The notes beneath the pieces were generated by a model. That model was not told where the DNA came from. It did not search any database and saw only the letters and a program-made list of their open reading frames with translations. Source: Trichopria drosophilae (Eukaryota; Arthropoda; Insecta; Hymenoptera; Diapriidae). Taken from it: DNA of 64,000 bases. The translations under genes and the position numbers were made by a program. The stretch is from positions 6,379,001 to 6,443,000 of the forward strand of contig CM059585.1 in NCBI GenBank assembly GCA_030407085.1. Direction: 5' to 3'. Positions within the stretch are counted from its first letter, which is position 1. Each line of letters opens with the position of its first letter. Shown here piece after piece: positions 11,626 through 23,200 of the stretch.

Positions 11626-14374
11626 TTTTTTTCAATAATCGAAAAGTAAAACAATCGAAAAAAAGTTAAAATTATGTGAAATGATGAATGAAACTTGTTT
11701 GACATTAGAATGTAATATTACACATTAGAATGTAAGAACTTCTGAGCAACAAAGAAACTTGATACTTTATTTTATGAAATTTAGACAAGTAGAATGTCTA
11801 ATATAATGTTGATGATTCAAACTTTACTTAAAACCTGACCAAAAATGGCAAACCCCACGTCATCATAACCATGTTGAGAATTAAAGAGAAAATAAACTAC
11901 TTCAAAACTAATAAAAACAGGATGAATTGTAGAAAATCCTCGTGCACACGTAAAATGACGTAATCGATGCACACGTGTAACACAAAAGGACGAATGAAAT
12001 AAGCAAACGCCATATTAAGGGAGAAAAACATCAATCGCATAAAAACGACCGCGGATCACGATCAAAGGAAGGAGATCGAAGGAAAAAGATAACAACAATA
12101 GATAAAACGAGTGTTTCCATGCCAGGTTATAAAGTAAGTAAAACGAGAACGTATATATATATACGAAACAAAGACGAATGCGACACGCGCCGTCCTTGCT
12201 GAAAGTAGATGAAGATCGTAAAGTCCGGAAAACTCGAAGGATGATTTCATTGATTTCTCGATGGCATCTCGATCTGGTCGATTCGCTCCCAATCCTTCTA
12301 CTAACCGCGACAAGGTTATTCGTCGTGCGCATGCACAGTTGCGTGATAACTGAGAAGGTAACACTAGACAACCAACGTGAGACAAAGACAGAAATTAAAG
12401 TGCATGCCAGATTTCGAATGCAACGAGGAAGGAAGAAACTCGAGAAGCTCATCCAGACCGCGTGCACCCTCCCTGAGGAACTTTTCTCATACTTTAGACC
12501 CCCTATTTCCTGGACTTTTTTTTTATCTAGGAACCCTACGGCTGAGTTTTCAACAAATGCCAACTTTACACACGAGCAATTTCACAGACACGGCACACGC
12601 CTACGCTCGGCACGGGCATTTGCTTAACCCACTTTCGACTGGAGCTGCGTAGAATCTACTGGAATGTAGAATGACTGCAGATCAAACCTGTTCCAATAGC
12701 AATTAGAATAATCGGCACTGATACCATCGATGTTCAATTTTAAATGCGGTCTTTGTGGAATTAATATTTTTTTATTGATATGTTATTCCTTGGTAATCAA
12801 ATAATGAAAAATTATTAATTACCAATGAATAAAAAGAAGCAAGGGTTTTTATTCAAGTATCCAAAAAGAACACCAACTTAAAAATGAGTTTGAAATATGG
12901 AATCAGAACCAGAATAAAAGAATCAGAAATATATAAATTGAAAGTGACACGTAACCATTCAACGTGACATTAATAAATATACGTATGAACAAAAAATTTC
13001 ACCATGAAAATCAGAAAAAAGTTGACAGAAATGAAAAATGAACTAAAATGAGTCAAAATCTTAAAATAGAATCCAAACCCAAAAATGAGGAAAGCTGTCT
13101 ATTTTCATTGAAACGAATATATTTTAATAAAAATTTCACGGATGGGAATAAGTCGCTCCGGAAAATGAATGGATGACGCGAGGGAAATTATCGCTATCTT
13201 ATGAACTCGCTATTGTGTGCCAAATTCGCAATCGTGCCAAGGTCGCCGAATTCACGTTCTTCTGAAATAGTTCGAGGTTTTTTATAATTTTCTTAGAAAG
13301 CTACCAACAATTTCATCCTTGATTTTGTGTTCATTATAAATAAATTATTTTTACATTGAAACGTCACCGTTACTACTGGGAAATACACAACTAATCCAGA
13401 TACAATACGAAGTTTGCGACTTCTTTGGAGCTTCATGAAGTATTAATGAACCGGAAGTGCGTACACTTACTCAGGTACATACACAGTTGTGTTCACGACT
13501 AAATTCAATCTGCTTGGGTGTCACAAACGTTTTAAAAATAGTACCGACTCAACTATAATTTGCTAAATTTATTCACACTCAAAAAAATAGCCTGTAAAAT
13601 TAATCATTTTGTAGAAATTAATTGTTTCTGCATTTTTTTAAATATAGGTAATACAAACTTTTAGTTTCTGTAAATAAACATTTGAAAACTAAATATGTAA
13701 GGAAAACTGGAAATTATTTTCATCTGGATTAGTTGCAATCACCCATTTCATCAATGAATTGAGAAAGGTATGTATTTATTTAGTACCGAAATTGGCCACT
13801 AGGATTAGTCGCAACTGCAACATCTCTCGGGATAGGAAAATACTACCGTTGCCCTATTTGATCCACCATTTTTAATTTTATAACAATGACTTCAGAGTGC
13901 ATTCAGGGATGCCAACAAATTTAAATATGATGTTATTGTGCAATTTTAGTGCTGTTTTAAAAAGTAACTCGGCTGGGTGACATTTACAAATTGTAAACAC
14001 ATGGATCAGTTTTCTTATTAAAAAAAGTGTTATAACAATTTTTTTGACACAATCTGAAAGAGCGAACACTGACACGTCAGGAACATTGTATGTAGATTTT
14101 TGTACTTGCAAATATTTCAATAAAAACGACGTTAAAAAGTACCCGTTCAATTTACTCAGAAATGTAGTGAAGTTTTTAAAGACCGATTCTTTTTATTCCT
14201 TCATGTTTAATTACAGAAAGTTACTTTTCTCGCTAATGGCGTTTTGTTGATTCGGCGAAATAAATATTTAATAAAAGAAATTAAAAGAATTATGTTGAAA
14301 GAAACTCTTGGGTAGATTGGAAAGAATAATAGAAAAGAAAAGTTACGCTGATAAAAAGGAACTATAGAAAAAAG

Positions 14375-14740
14375 CCGGTGCATACCGAAGCCGGTCGATC
14401 AATTATTGACGTCGGGTCATGCACGTGTACGCGCGTATACACAGAGCAGGGCCGTAAGCGCTCGGTGGTTACCCTGGTGCAATCTTCCCTGCGCCCGCGC
14501 GCGCGACCTTCGCCGGGCGACAAAACGCGTAACCCTCCCCCTGCACCCGGGTGCCCGGGCCGCGGGTTCGCGTTACACGAGCTGCAATTGGCGCGAGTGC
14601 ACGTGCCGCCTGTAACTACGTACTACGCCATACGATGGTTGTAAGCCCTGTAACCCTGTAACCTTGTAACCTTGCAACCTTCGACTGTTGGAATCCGCCT
14701 GACGGCGGCGGCGCCACGGCGTTTCCGTCGTCGAAACGCC
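14375..14740. other. CpG-dense block
   Basis: Seen: GCGCCCGCGCGCGCG-type sequence, CACGTG words and the 8-bp repeat at its right edge. No supported exon on either strand. Confidence 0.3.
14648..14679. repeat. Short tandem repeat, 8 bp x 4
   Basis: Seen: CTGTAACC, CTGTAACC, TTGTAACC and TTGCAACC in direct succession, preceded by a further imperfect unit. It lies at the edge of a CpG-dense block. Confidence 0.85.
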
Positions 14741-15016
14741 TTCCGTCTAGCTCCCCCCTTTTTCATCCCTCCTGACCTTACTTCCTTATTTTCACCTCTT
14801 AATTTTCCATTTTTTACAGTTCGAATAAAGTTTTTACATGTTTTTTTAACACATTTCCGTCACTCTAGGTCATTTTCTTCTAGTAAATGTTATTTTCGTC
14901 GGGTTTTCTTGTTTGGATCGTATGTTTTTGATCTGTTTCTAGTCTTTAACAATATTTTCATTGTTCCTAGTTGTTTACAATTCGTCTGCTTTTTGTGCAT
15001 GTAATTTCATCCTATA

Positions 15017-15267
15017 CAGTACTCCTTCCCTTATTCTAATTTTTTCTCTCCTCCTATTCTAATATTTCCCCTCGCGCGTTCTCCCCACTGACGTGGCTTG
15101 ACGTGTGGATTTTCTAAATAGAAATAACGGCGCATGCGCAACAAAAGAAAAAGAGACAAAAGTGAGACTACAAATCTAAGTAGTGGGGGAGAGGGGAAAA
15201 TTGGAGTAAGGGAAGAAGGCCGCCCATCTTGCCTGACTGGCAAATTAGAATAAGGGAAGGACTACTG
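15017..15267. mobile_element. TA-flanked MITE, family 3
   Basis: Seen: TA at 15015-15016, left end CAGTACTCCTTCCCTTATTC, and a right end whose reverse complement is CAGTAGTCCTTCCCTTATTC, followed by TA at 15268-15269. It is 251 bases long with no coding capacity. The ends resemble family 2, so both are probably mobilised by the same kind of pogo-like transposase. Confidence 0.88.
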
Positions 15268-15986
15268 TAAGAGAACGCCAGTATTGCCATCTGTAATTTG
15301 GGAGGACGGCCGTATCAGACTAAGAGAAACACAATGAAGGAAGCCAATTGTCTCCTATGATACGACTTCTGTCTTAAACCTTTCTCGAATCTCCCTCGTC
15401 GAATCTAACCTAAAACCACGTGCTTTACATAAACCGAAACCGACAACCGTCCCGTTTTTGCCTGTTTCTTCCACGTGTGTTCGAGACGGTTGTAACTATA
15501 TAACGTCACTATTGGAATTGTGGAAATTCGGCACATATTTTTAAAAGTTTTCAGGTATTCGATATTTTAAATGGTACGTTTCAAAGGATGCTTTGTATTC
15601 TTCACAATATTTTTACGACGAAGGTGCCACAGGCCTTAAAATTTCCCGGAACTTATGGTACGAGATACAACATAAACACAACCTCAAACTTTATTCAGTG
15701 TGTTTTGGGCAAATTAGCAAAATATGTCGAATTTTTTCCAAACAAATTTTTTTGGATTTCTTTCAAAGTAAATAATTCATTAACCCTCATCTAGTAATGA
15801 TATTACATTAAATAAATCTTGTTTATTATAAAATAAAATATTTTTTTATTAGTAAAAAATCATTTTTGAGTTTAACGAAGGAATTTCAAAGCTTTCAATG
15901 CAAAAGAAAATTTACTTAAAGAAATCCAGTAAAAGTATGTAAATTTAAAACAATGCGGTATTAATGTATTCATTTGAATTACTTAC

Positions 15987-16064
15987 GTGCTCAGTTTCGT
16001 AGGTGGGACATCCGCTGGGACTGGCTCTTTCCGTTAAATCGTCATTATCGGCCTTGGCTCGAAT
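15987..16064 (-). CDS. Glut4EF: Glut4EF-family transcription regulator, exon D (26 codons)
   Basis: Seen: a 78-nt minus-strand exon between acceptor GACTTTCAG and the consensus donor GTAAGT. It starts and ends on codon boundaries, as exon C's phase-0 end requires. The peptide begins IRAKADNDDLTERASPSG and ends CPTYETEH. No close vertebrate counterpart is recalled; in ZNF395 and ZNF704 the zinc finger follows the basic stretch directly, so this is an insertion between the two. Because its length is a multiple of three with phase 0 at both ends, it could be skipped without breaking the frame, as in a cassette exon. Membership rests on splice sites, phase and position rather than homology. No zinc-finger coding block was recognised between here and position 1, so the rest of the gene probably lies outside the window. 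Confidence 0.7.
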
Positions 16065-16659
16065 CTGAAAGTCGTAATTAAACAATGAATAACACCACCA
16101 TTTACGCTTTGTCGATTTGCGCAATGTAAACAATAGATTTTTACTGATTTATTTCAATATTTCCAGCGATTTATTTTCCAAAGCTAATTTTCATTAATTC
16201 CCGTTAATCGAAAGTTTGTAAAATGAATAATAAATCGGATTCCAGCGATTCGCATAATGGCATGTAAATAGATCACATGATATCGTAATCTTATAATGTC
16301 ATTTAGCACTTCAAGATTCTCATGCGCCATTCTGAACAATTTTGCATTCCTCCAAAACTTAACTTCAGTAAATATATATTTTTTTTGAAAAAATCAATGA
16401 AATTTACGAAAAGATCGGAATTGGTATTTGCAAATGTAAAGTAATAGTCGTTCGTTTACTGAAGAAATCCAAATGGTCAAGTTTTTTAAATTCATCGTAG
16501 GTCAACCGGAGCATTACGCATTGCAGAAGTAGTCTTATCTTTTCTGATAATAATTGATAAATTGTAAAACATCAATTATTTCCGAACGTCTGCTAATTGT
16601 TTTGATTACACAGTACCAGTTGTTTTCCAAATATGCGAGAGGACCCGTCGCATAGGTTA

Positions 16660-16715
16660 TATAGAATTAAACCGGCGACCGGAAAGTCCCGAGATCGAGT
16701 CCCGGCTCATCAAAT
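16660..16715 (+). mobile_element. tRNA-derived relic (3' half), copy 2
   Basis: Seen: GGCGACCGGAAAGTCCCGAG followed by ATCGAGTCCCGGCTCATCAA, which parallels the relic near 11581 (AGCAACCGAAAGGTCC, then CGATTCCCGGCGCATCAA). The B-box core is degraded (GAGATCGAGTCCC). The 5' half is not recognisable as a tRNA. Confidence 0.45.
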
Positions 16716-18104
16716 ATAAAGTTTTGTCATTTTTATAAAAAATAAAAAAATCTTCCAAAAAATTATAGAAAATAACTCATGACGATGAGTTTCTATTTTT
16801 TTCTTTTATAAATATTCAATTGTTTAAATTTTTTTAAATTTAAAAATCGTAAAAACTGATGTAAATCGCGAATCCTTGCCACGGGTCGCACCTAAGTTAG
16901 AGCTACGTCATACACGTCGTCGAGGACGCGATACTTGGGTGTCGACTTGGGCTGCAGTGACAACTCGGGTAGAGATATATAGTAGATGCGTGTCAGGGCC
17001 ATCGCAGCTTTAACCGTGATGGCTTTTTTGCATGCTACACCGGTATTTTTCGAGTTCTAATAAGAAAGGTCCAGAAATATTCGACATAGAAATGATTAGG
17101 TAATTTTCAAGTTTTCAGATATTTTTACTGTAAATACTTCATGCAAAAATAATAATTACAAAAAATTTCGAGTTAATCTATTCATCATTATAAAATATAA
17201 CATGAAAATATGTTCAAAAGTATTTAGATGAAAGTTCAGTATTTCACTGCCATCATACATTGTCCTTAAAATAATTCAATTTAGGTCTTAATACGTATAT
17301 AGCCGAATAAATATCAAAAAACCAAAGAAAACCCAGAAATATAAATAAAGATAAAGATAAAAAGAAAAGAATAGAAATGCTGTCACGGAATGTTACTTAA
17401 AGCATCTTATATCTCAACTGTTTATATATCAACTCGAATGATCTTCGTGCCGGCAAGATAGCCTTGGCATTTATGTCATTGTCATATCTGAAATTATTCA
17501 ATAATTATATACAACCAAATTGAAAATTTAAATGCTCAACTATTTTCTTGCTCTGAAGCATAAAACTGTTTTCTTTTTTAATACTCGACTGAAATTTGAA
17601 ATATAATATTGCTAAAATAATTTTAATTTACAATATTCTTGATTCTCGATTCTTTGGAAAAACCCGAAGCTGCGTATTATGCACTACGTAATTTACACGG
17701 CGGCACCCGCACATAATTTGTGCACCCGTTTACCCATCTTCTTCTACGACAAGGATGACCATGCCGCGGGCTTGCCATGCCGGCCTCTTATGCAACTTGA
17801 CACTTAATCACATCGTGTGGCACTAATTGAGTGCAGGCAATTTTCGCGAATACAGAATCAAGCTCTTTTTTTCGGTGCAACACGTTTCCAAATTACTGAG
17901 AGTAATTTTATCGTTAATCCGCATTTGTTGTTTTGTATAAAAGAAAGTAGATAAAAATCTCACCTTGAGTTGTGAAAATGACTTGAAAACCTCGTTCTTT
18001 AGATACATTAATGAATAAAGCACAATTCTATCACAAGTTCCAAGTGTTCGAAATGCTTGCGCTAATGACACTGCATCCGAAAAAGAAAAGCTTTTTCCGA
18101 TTAA

Positions 18105-18415
18105 GGTCTGTAAACCATTCCGGGGGAGCGGAAAAGCCGGCCGGCGTCGGTCGTCGCACCGCACAGCAACAACGCCAACCAATCATGTGCGAGTGGGGTG
18201 TTGCCGTTGGTCGACAGCCGGTTTCGGTATAACGCCGGGTTTTTCGGGAAATGGGAATTTCGGTTTTGTTCGTTGGAATTCGAATCCACTGACGTGCTTT
18301 TCAGAAACTGCGAAACATCGTCATGTTTGGACACGTCAAGTATACCCCGCCGACCGATCGTCGCCACCAAAGAAGCGAGTTCGAACGTGTTTTGTGGAAT
18401 GTAATGCTTCATCAC
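18105..18415. other. CpG-dense block inside the intron between exons C and D
   Basis: Seen: a GC-rich stretch with GCCGGCCGGCG (18136-18146) and a CCAAT word (18178-18182). A 104-codon frame is open on the minus strand, the gene's own strand, but it lacks convincing splice signals and has no recognisable homology. It could be an alternative exon, an internal promoter or chance. Confidence 0.25.
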
Positions 18416-18792
18416 GTTAAAAACTCATTTTTTTACGAGTGGAATCTTGGCGTCTTTATCTTTTTTTATTATTTTCATTTCTGAAGAGAAGATACGATTA
18501 CAAAAAGATATAGCGTCAGAAATCGGGTGTCTATGTTCATAAAAGCAATACTTAACAACAATTATATCATAAATAAAGCCTAAATTCTGCATCTTATATA
18601 AATATTATCAGTTTTGTAATACAAAGAGCCCGAGAATAGATTCGTGTACAGTTAGAGATTTACTGATATATAAAACTACTTCTGCATGAAACAATGACAA
18701 AATACAAGCAAAGAATGGTAAGGAGAATCCTATATTTCCAATTGGGGTTTTCCCCTGTTCAGTCATGACTCAGAAATATAATTAAAACTGAC

Positions 18793-19112
18793 CTTCTTTT
18801 TACGGGGTCGCTCCTCTAGGTAGTCTGGAACGATGCCTTCGTCCAGGGTCGTCGTTGAGCCTGGAGTGCTGCTAGAGGAGGATCCTGAGGCCGTGCACGG
18901 GACATAATGGGCCCCGTTTCGCCTGGAATTCCCATCAGGTATTCCCGTGGGCCATATTGATCCCATCGTGGAGGCGCCCTCGTCGCTCAAAGGCGGACTT
19001 GGCGTGCCGCTCCTCCAAGAAGCGCCGCAGCTGCTGCTGCTGCTGGTTGACGTACCACCGGCACCCGGGGAACCAACGTCGACACCGCCGACTCCTCGGC
19101 CTCCCCAAGCAC
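18793..19112 (-). CDS. Glut4EF: Glut4EF-family transcription regulator, exon C (Ser-rich, TPSPPLS block and basic tail)
   Basis: Seen: the 320-nt minus-strand exon ends at donor GTCAGT. Its first two bases complete the codon left by exon B to give Gly, and 106 further codons end exactly on a codon boundary. It encodes a Gly-rich start, a run of five Ser (AGC codons), SGTPSPPLSDEG, a Ser/Thr-rich middle (SGSSSSSTPGSTTT) and the acidic-to-basic tail YLEERPRKKK. Known: vertebrate relatives carry STPSPP followed by a DEP..PRKRKNS stretch directly before their C2H2 finger, so order and spacing fit. The basic tail could serve as a nuclear localisation signal. Odd: the acceptor (AAAAAATAG) lacks a good pyrimidine tract, so the exact 5' edge is the least certain boundary of the model, although its phase agrees with exon B. 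Confidence 0.85.
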
Positions 19113-19996
19113 CTATTTTTTAAGATACTTATTCATGAATAATTCAATGCTATGTACATTTAAGAGTTCTTGAAAATTGACTAAAATATCTGTGGAAAAC
19201 GACGAATCGATTAATTCTTTCTTCCGTTATTACGTATGGTCCATTTGTTTTTTAATGATGGAAAAATTTTGAATCAAGGCGTTCTTATATTGAATCAGGT
19301 CTGAATGGAATTGTACTAGATAGAACCTCGATTCCCGCATCGGTCAATGAGCAGGCACTCCTTTCATCCGGATACACCCTTCCTGTATTTACCATGTTAA
19401 TTGAATATCGATTGCTAGATCAAATTTTCTACAGCCAAAACTATCATAATAAAATTAATGAATATCTAAATTAATAAGGTGTGCTCGAAATCCAGTAACT
19501 TTACGACACATATAGAGTCTTATCTATATGATTAGTTTTCGGTCTTGCACTGATTATTCTCATTGTGTTCTTAACAGATAAGCAATCGCTCTAAGCAAAC
19601 CTAGACTCATGACTGATTCATCTACGCGAAATCTGGGTTGAAGTGACAGAAAGACATCTCATTATAGAATGGTTCAAGCTTAATACCTCTCCAATCAAAG
19701 AGACCATGTTCAAAGCTTCGAAGCCTAATGTACTGAAAACATCGTGCGAATCCAAAACACCAAGGCACGAATCTTGTGTTGCAAAGACCACCAGACGTGT
19801 CAAGAAAAACAAAGCCTTTATTCCAAGTTCTCAAGAGGGTATTAATCGATTCATTCGTCTGTGACTGAATAGAAACAAAACAACGGATTTTTTTGCGCGA
19901 GTAACAGATGATTGAATAACCGGATACTGTGCAAGACGTTGAGATGCAGAACAATAAGATAGTCTGTCTTTAATTTATACGATCATTTATACTGAC
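19113..19996 (-). other. Intron between exons B and C
   Basis: An 884-base intron with donor GTCAGT and the weak acceptor AAAAAATAG. The phase is consistent: one base from exon B plus two from exon C give Gly. No other feature is seen in it. Confidence 0.7.
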
Positions 19997-20217
19997 CGTA
20001 ATTTTGTTGGCAGTGAAGTGGCAAGGGGTGGTGAGGGCTGTGTGGCGAGCAGGAAAGCGACATTAAAACGAGTGCGGCCGTGCACTCATCCATACAATCG
20101 CCACGTTCGTTTGTCCGGCATCCCTCGCGACCACAACCGTGGGTTACCCTGCTCTCGCTCCAACCTCCATAAGATCGCTCGGAATCATTACTCGAGCTCG
20201 GTCTTCGTTTTCTTGAC
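19997..20217 (-). CDS. Glut4EF: Glut4EF-family transcription regulator, exon B (conserved LMSLSCSP block)
   Basis: Seen: the minus-strand acceptor is CTGTTTCAG and the donor is GTCAGT. The 221-nt exon completes one codon, encodes 73 residues and leaves one base. It opens with SRKRRPSSSNDSE, passes through a Cys-containing stretch, and reaches CTAALVLMSLSCSPHSP at about residues 98-114 of the joined protein. Known: this closely matches the AAMVLTSLSCSP block of vertebrate ZNF395 and ZNF704, the strongest signature of the SLC2A4RG/ZNF395/ZNF704/Glut4EF family outside the zinc finger. In vertebrates these are nuclear DNA-binding factors: SLC2A4RG binds the GLUT4 promoter region and acts with MEF2A, and ZNF395 shuttles between nucleus and cytoplasm. 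Inferred: the same role as a nuclear regulator in this insect. The family identification is firm; the target genes are not known from sequence. Confidence 0.88.
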
Positions 20218-23200
20218 CTGAAACAGAAAATGAGACCATTTTGTAAAAAGAAGGTAATATTCCAGTAAAAACAATAACTTTTGCAATCTAAAGTAAGCGA
20301 GTTAATTTCATATTTAAATTACATTTCAAGATTTAAAAAAGCTTTTGATGTATTAGCATAAAAGTTGTTCGCTAGTACCGATGAAACTAATTCCATTATC
20401 CGATTCTAAGATTACTTTGAGGTCACTTCTCAAAAAGTTATCGCTCACCCACCTTCGGCGCGCGACACGCACATGGAACGAGTCCCTCGGTACGCCTGAA
20501 TGGTTTTTGCGCCAAATAGGCTCCGCGTGTCATCCTTGAAAGCTGCACTTACGGAACGAAGTACGCTGGTTTTTATTCGAAAACGAGTCATTACAGAGCG
20601 GCACGAGGGGATCTTGGACATTAAGTTTTAACGCATCTACGTGGAATCTTGACGTGCCGCTGTGTTTTGTTTTGCCGCCTGAACGTGCAAAAATCGAAAG
20701 ACATACGAAGTTTGTCGCTACTACTACATACCGAGGTCATGCATAATACCGTTTGTTGTTTTCTTTCGGAGAAACCATAAACCTTTCACTGCGTAAAATC
20801 CCAACTATTCTTACTTAGCATTTCCGTGAGCTGTTAAGTGGCGACGTACGAAACGTCCAACTTGAAGGTGGCGCGAAACACCCCCGTAACGTACAGCCCT
20901 GGTCGAGAGAAGTTACGATTTCGGCACAGGAACTTCATTTCACCGGAAACGAATATTTCATGGCTTACTTAAGAGTTGTAAAAGAGAAACAGTGCGTCTA
21001 CGTCACCCGAACCCCTAGAAACGAGAGTGCGACGATCGATTTATACTCCCCGAACCTCCGGTAAAAATAAGGGCACGCTAGGCCTCAGATGAGTTTGATG
21101 GAATATTGATTTTCGACCACAGTTTTGTTCATATGCAGGGATCGTATTCATTTTGATAAATAATGTTAACTAAAAAGCGGATGTATCGCCCGAAATGTAA
21201 TTTATGGAGTGTAGTTCAGATTGTGTTGCGTCATTCTCGGTTTCTCCAATTTCACATAAGGTGGGAAGCATGGTGAAACCAACATTTCAATATATGCCAA
21301 ATGAAAAACTTTGGAGAAAAAGAACACGAACAATCGATTTATAAACTGGAAACCAAAATACCGAAATAAAGCCAGTAATGCAGACTGAAAATAAACAAAA
21401 TATACTCGAAGAAAGCGAGCAAGAGCGATGGCGAAAGGGCCAACTGAGTCTAATTGCTGGTGGACGCATGCGCAGCAATAAAAGACCAAAAAAATTGGGC
21501 CGTGAGAAGCGGTACCCTGTACGTTCTTGTTTTATCGTGTTTCCTTTCGCTTGTCGGAGGGTATCCTTATTGCAAAACGGTGATTTAGTGGATGCACCTG
21601 CCTGATCGTCCAATACGCAATTCACATTTATCAATCGAATACGTGTCGGTCAAGATTCAGATTCTCTTTCGATATACATCACGATCAAGGAAGATATTTC
21701 GAGTAACTAAAGAGTATAATTTTTCAATGAAAATAACCAAATATGAATTTCAATTAGAAGTATTAGAAAAGACGTTCAATTAATAATGTGATCCTGGTGA
21801 AATTTTGTAGCTTCGTTAGTACTATTCCCTACCAAGCAATCTCAATATGTCATGAACTAAACAAATACGAATTTATGCGCAGCGATTTTTTAATTATATT
21901 TACTTACAGAAACTGCTAAAAAAGTTTTTGAATATAAATGATCGAAATGGAGGTGAACAATCCAGAAATGGTCATCAGTATATTTGCTATTGCAGATTCA
22001 TTTGGTTTACTATTTCACGTCCATTATCAAGATAAATAGAATAAGAAAAGTACAGATCTAGTCGGGACGCGCAGAAGTTTGAAAAAAAAGTGCGAGCTGG
22101 AACCTTGACGTCGCGATATATTACTGCGACGTTATTTTTCACGAGGTGAACGCGTACCCACTTAACCTAAACCTTTACGAGACCAATCGTATTGTATTCG
22201 CTGTGATTAAAGAGCACGAGGACACTGGCCGTAGGTACACCAGCAGCCTACATGCCGACCTCGCGTATCTAGCTAATACACAAATCATCGCAAGATGTTA
22301 TTTTGCGTTGAATTGTTCCTCCTACTCAACTCATAAGTATCGAGTCGAACCGACTTCATCGAGAACTTTACACAAACATTACCTCCAATTCAAGTCTGAC
22401 TATTTCCCATCGTTTTCACTCAATTTTTCCTTATTCGACTAAATGAGGACACCCATAAATATACCTTGCACGGCTCTAGATTCCACGACGAGCGAACAAG
22501 TAAATGATCATAAACTATGCTCTGAAAGCAACGTTTCGTCCAGATGCGAAAAAATCATATGTATTGCTTGAATGCGTGCTGAAAAATAATCTTTAGCTGA
22601 AATGACTTATAATTGTTTTTTTATATCAAAATCACCACATTTCTTAGTTACTTTTTTTTTGAGGAAACAAAATTTTATCGCGATAAAAGAAATTGGACAG
22701 AATTAAATGAGGTTTAAAAAAAAACAGATTACGTTAACACTACCCGCAAAAGCGCAGTAATCAAAGAATCGAGGTTAGCAATTTCCTGCGGTTCCGACTA
22801 CGGATGTTTTATTTTCGCTGTTTACAAAATCATGAACGTTAACCGCATCGAAACGAAACGTCTGTGGCGGAACGAAGCGTCGCGCCGAGCGATGTCCTTA
22901 AAACAAAACATACCTTTGCAAAGCCTCTTCCGCTGATTCGAAATAAAAGCAGGAACGAGAAAATTGATGCTTCTTTCTTTTAAACTGGTGACACTCCCGA
23001 GAAGCAAAAATAGGTCGCGAGGATACATCACCTCAGCTCGTATTCCGGGTGGAATTCCCGGGAAAAGGAAACTAGGTCGAACCCGCGTTGTGCGCTACCG
23101 CAAAACTAGGTTACCGTCCTATGCTTCGCACGGAACCCCCATGAGCGTACCACTAAACGTGTAGATTCAGGGCGTGTTCGCGTATAGTTTCACGTTCTTT

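Larger units (their letters stand above)
1..15986. other. Downstream intron or 3' flank of the Glut4EF-like gene
   Basis: In the gene's direction this region follows exon D. It was read for the expected C2H2 finger exon on the minus strand and none was recognised. Apart from the mobile elements, short repeats and CpG-dense blocks listed separately, it is AT-rich with no supported exons. A pyrimidine-rich stretch occupies 2465-2700. The stretches 3100-5600, 7100-8700, 11640-14370 and 15270-15980 show nothing that can be supported. Confidence 0.6.
16065..18792 (-). other. Intron between exons C and D
   Basis: A 2728-base intron with donor GTCAGT and acceptor TTTCAG, lying between two phase-0 ends. 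It contains the tRNA-like relic at 16660-16715 and the CpG-dense block at 18105-18415; the rest is AT-rich with no recognised feature. Confidence 0.7.

Noticed and set aside
12015..12563. 182-codon open frame on the minus strand
   Set aside because: The longest frame in the window, but it has no recognisable motif, has competing plus-strand frames over the same DNA, and is of a length that chance can produce in 128 kb of strand sequence.
1..15986. Search for the C2H2 zinc-finger exon of the Glut4EF-like gene
   Set aside because: No minus-strand block with the expected C-x4-C...H-x4-H spacing and splice sites was recognised; it is probably outside the window, though a manual read could miss a short exon.
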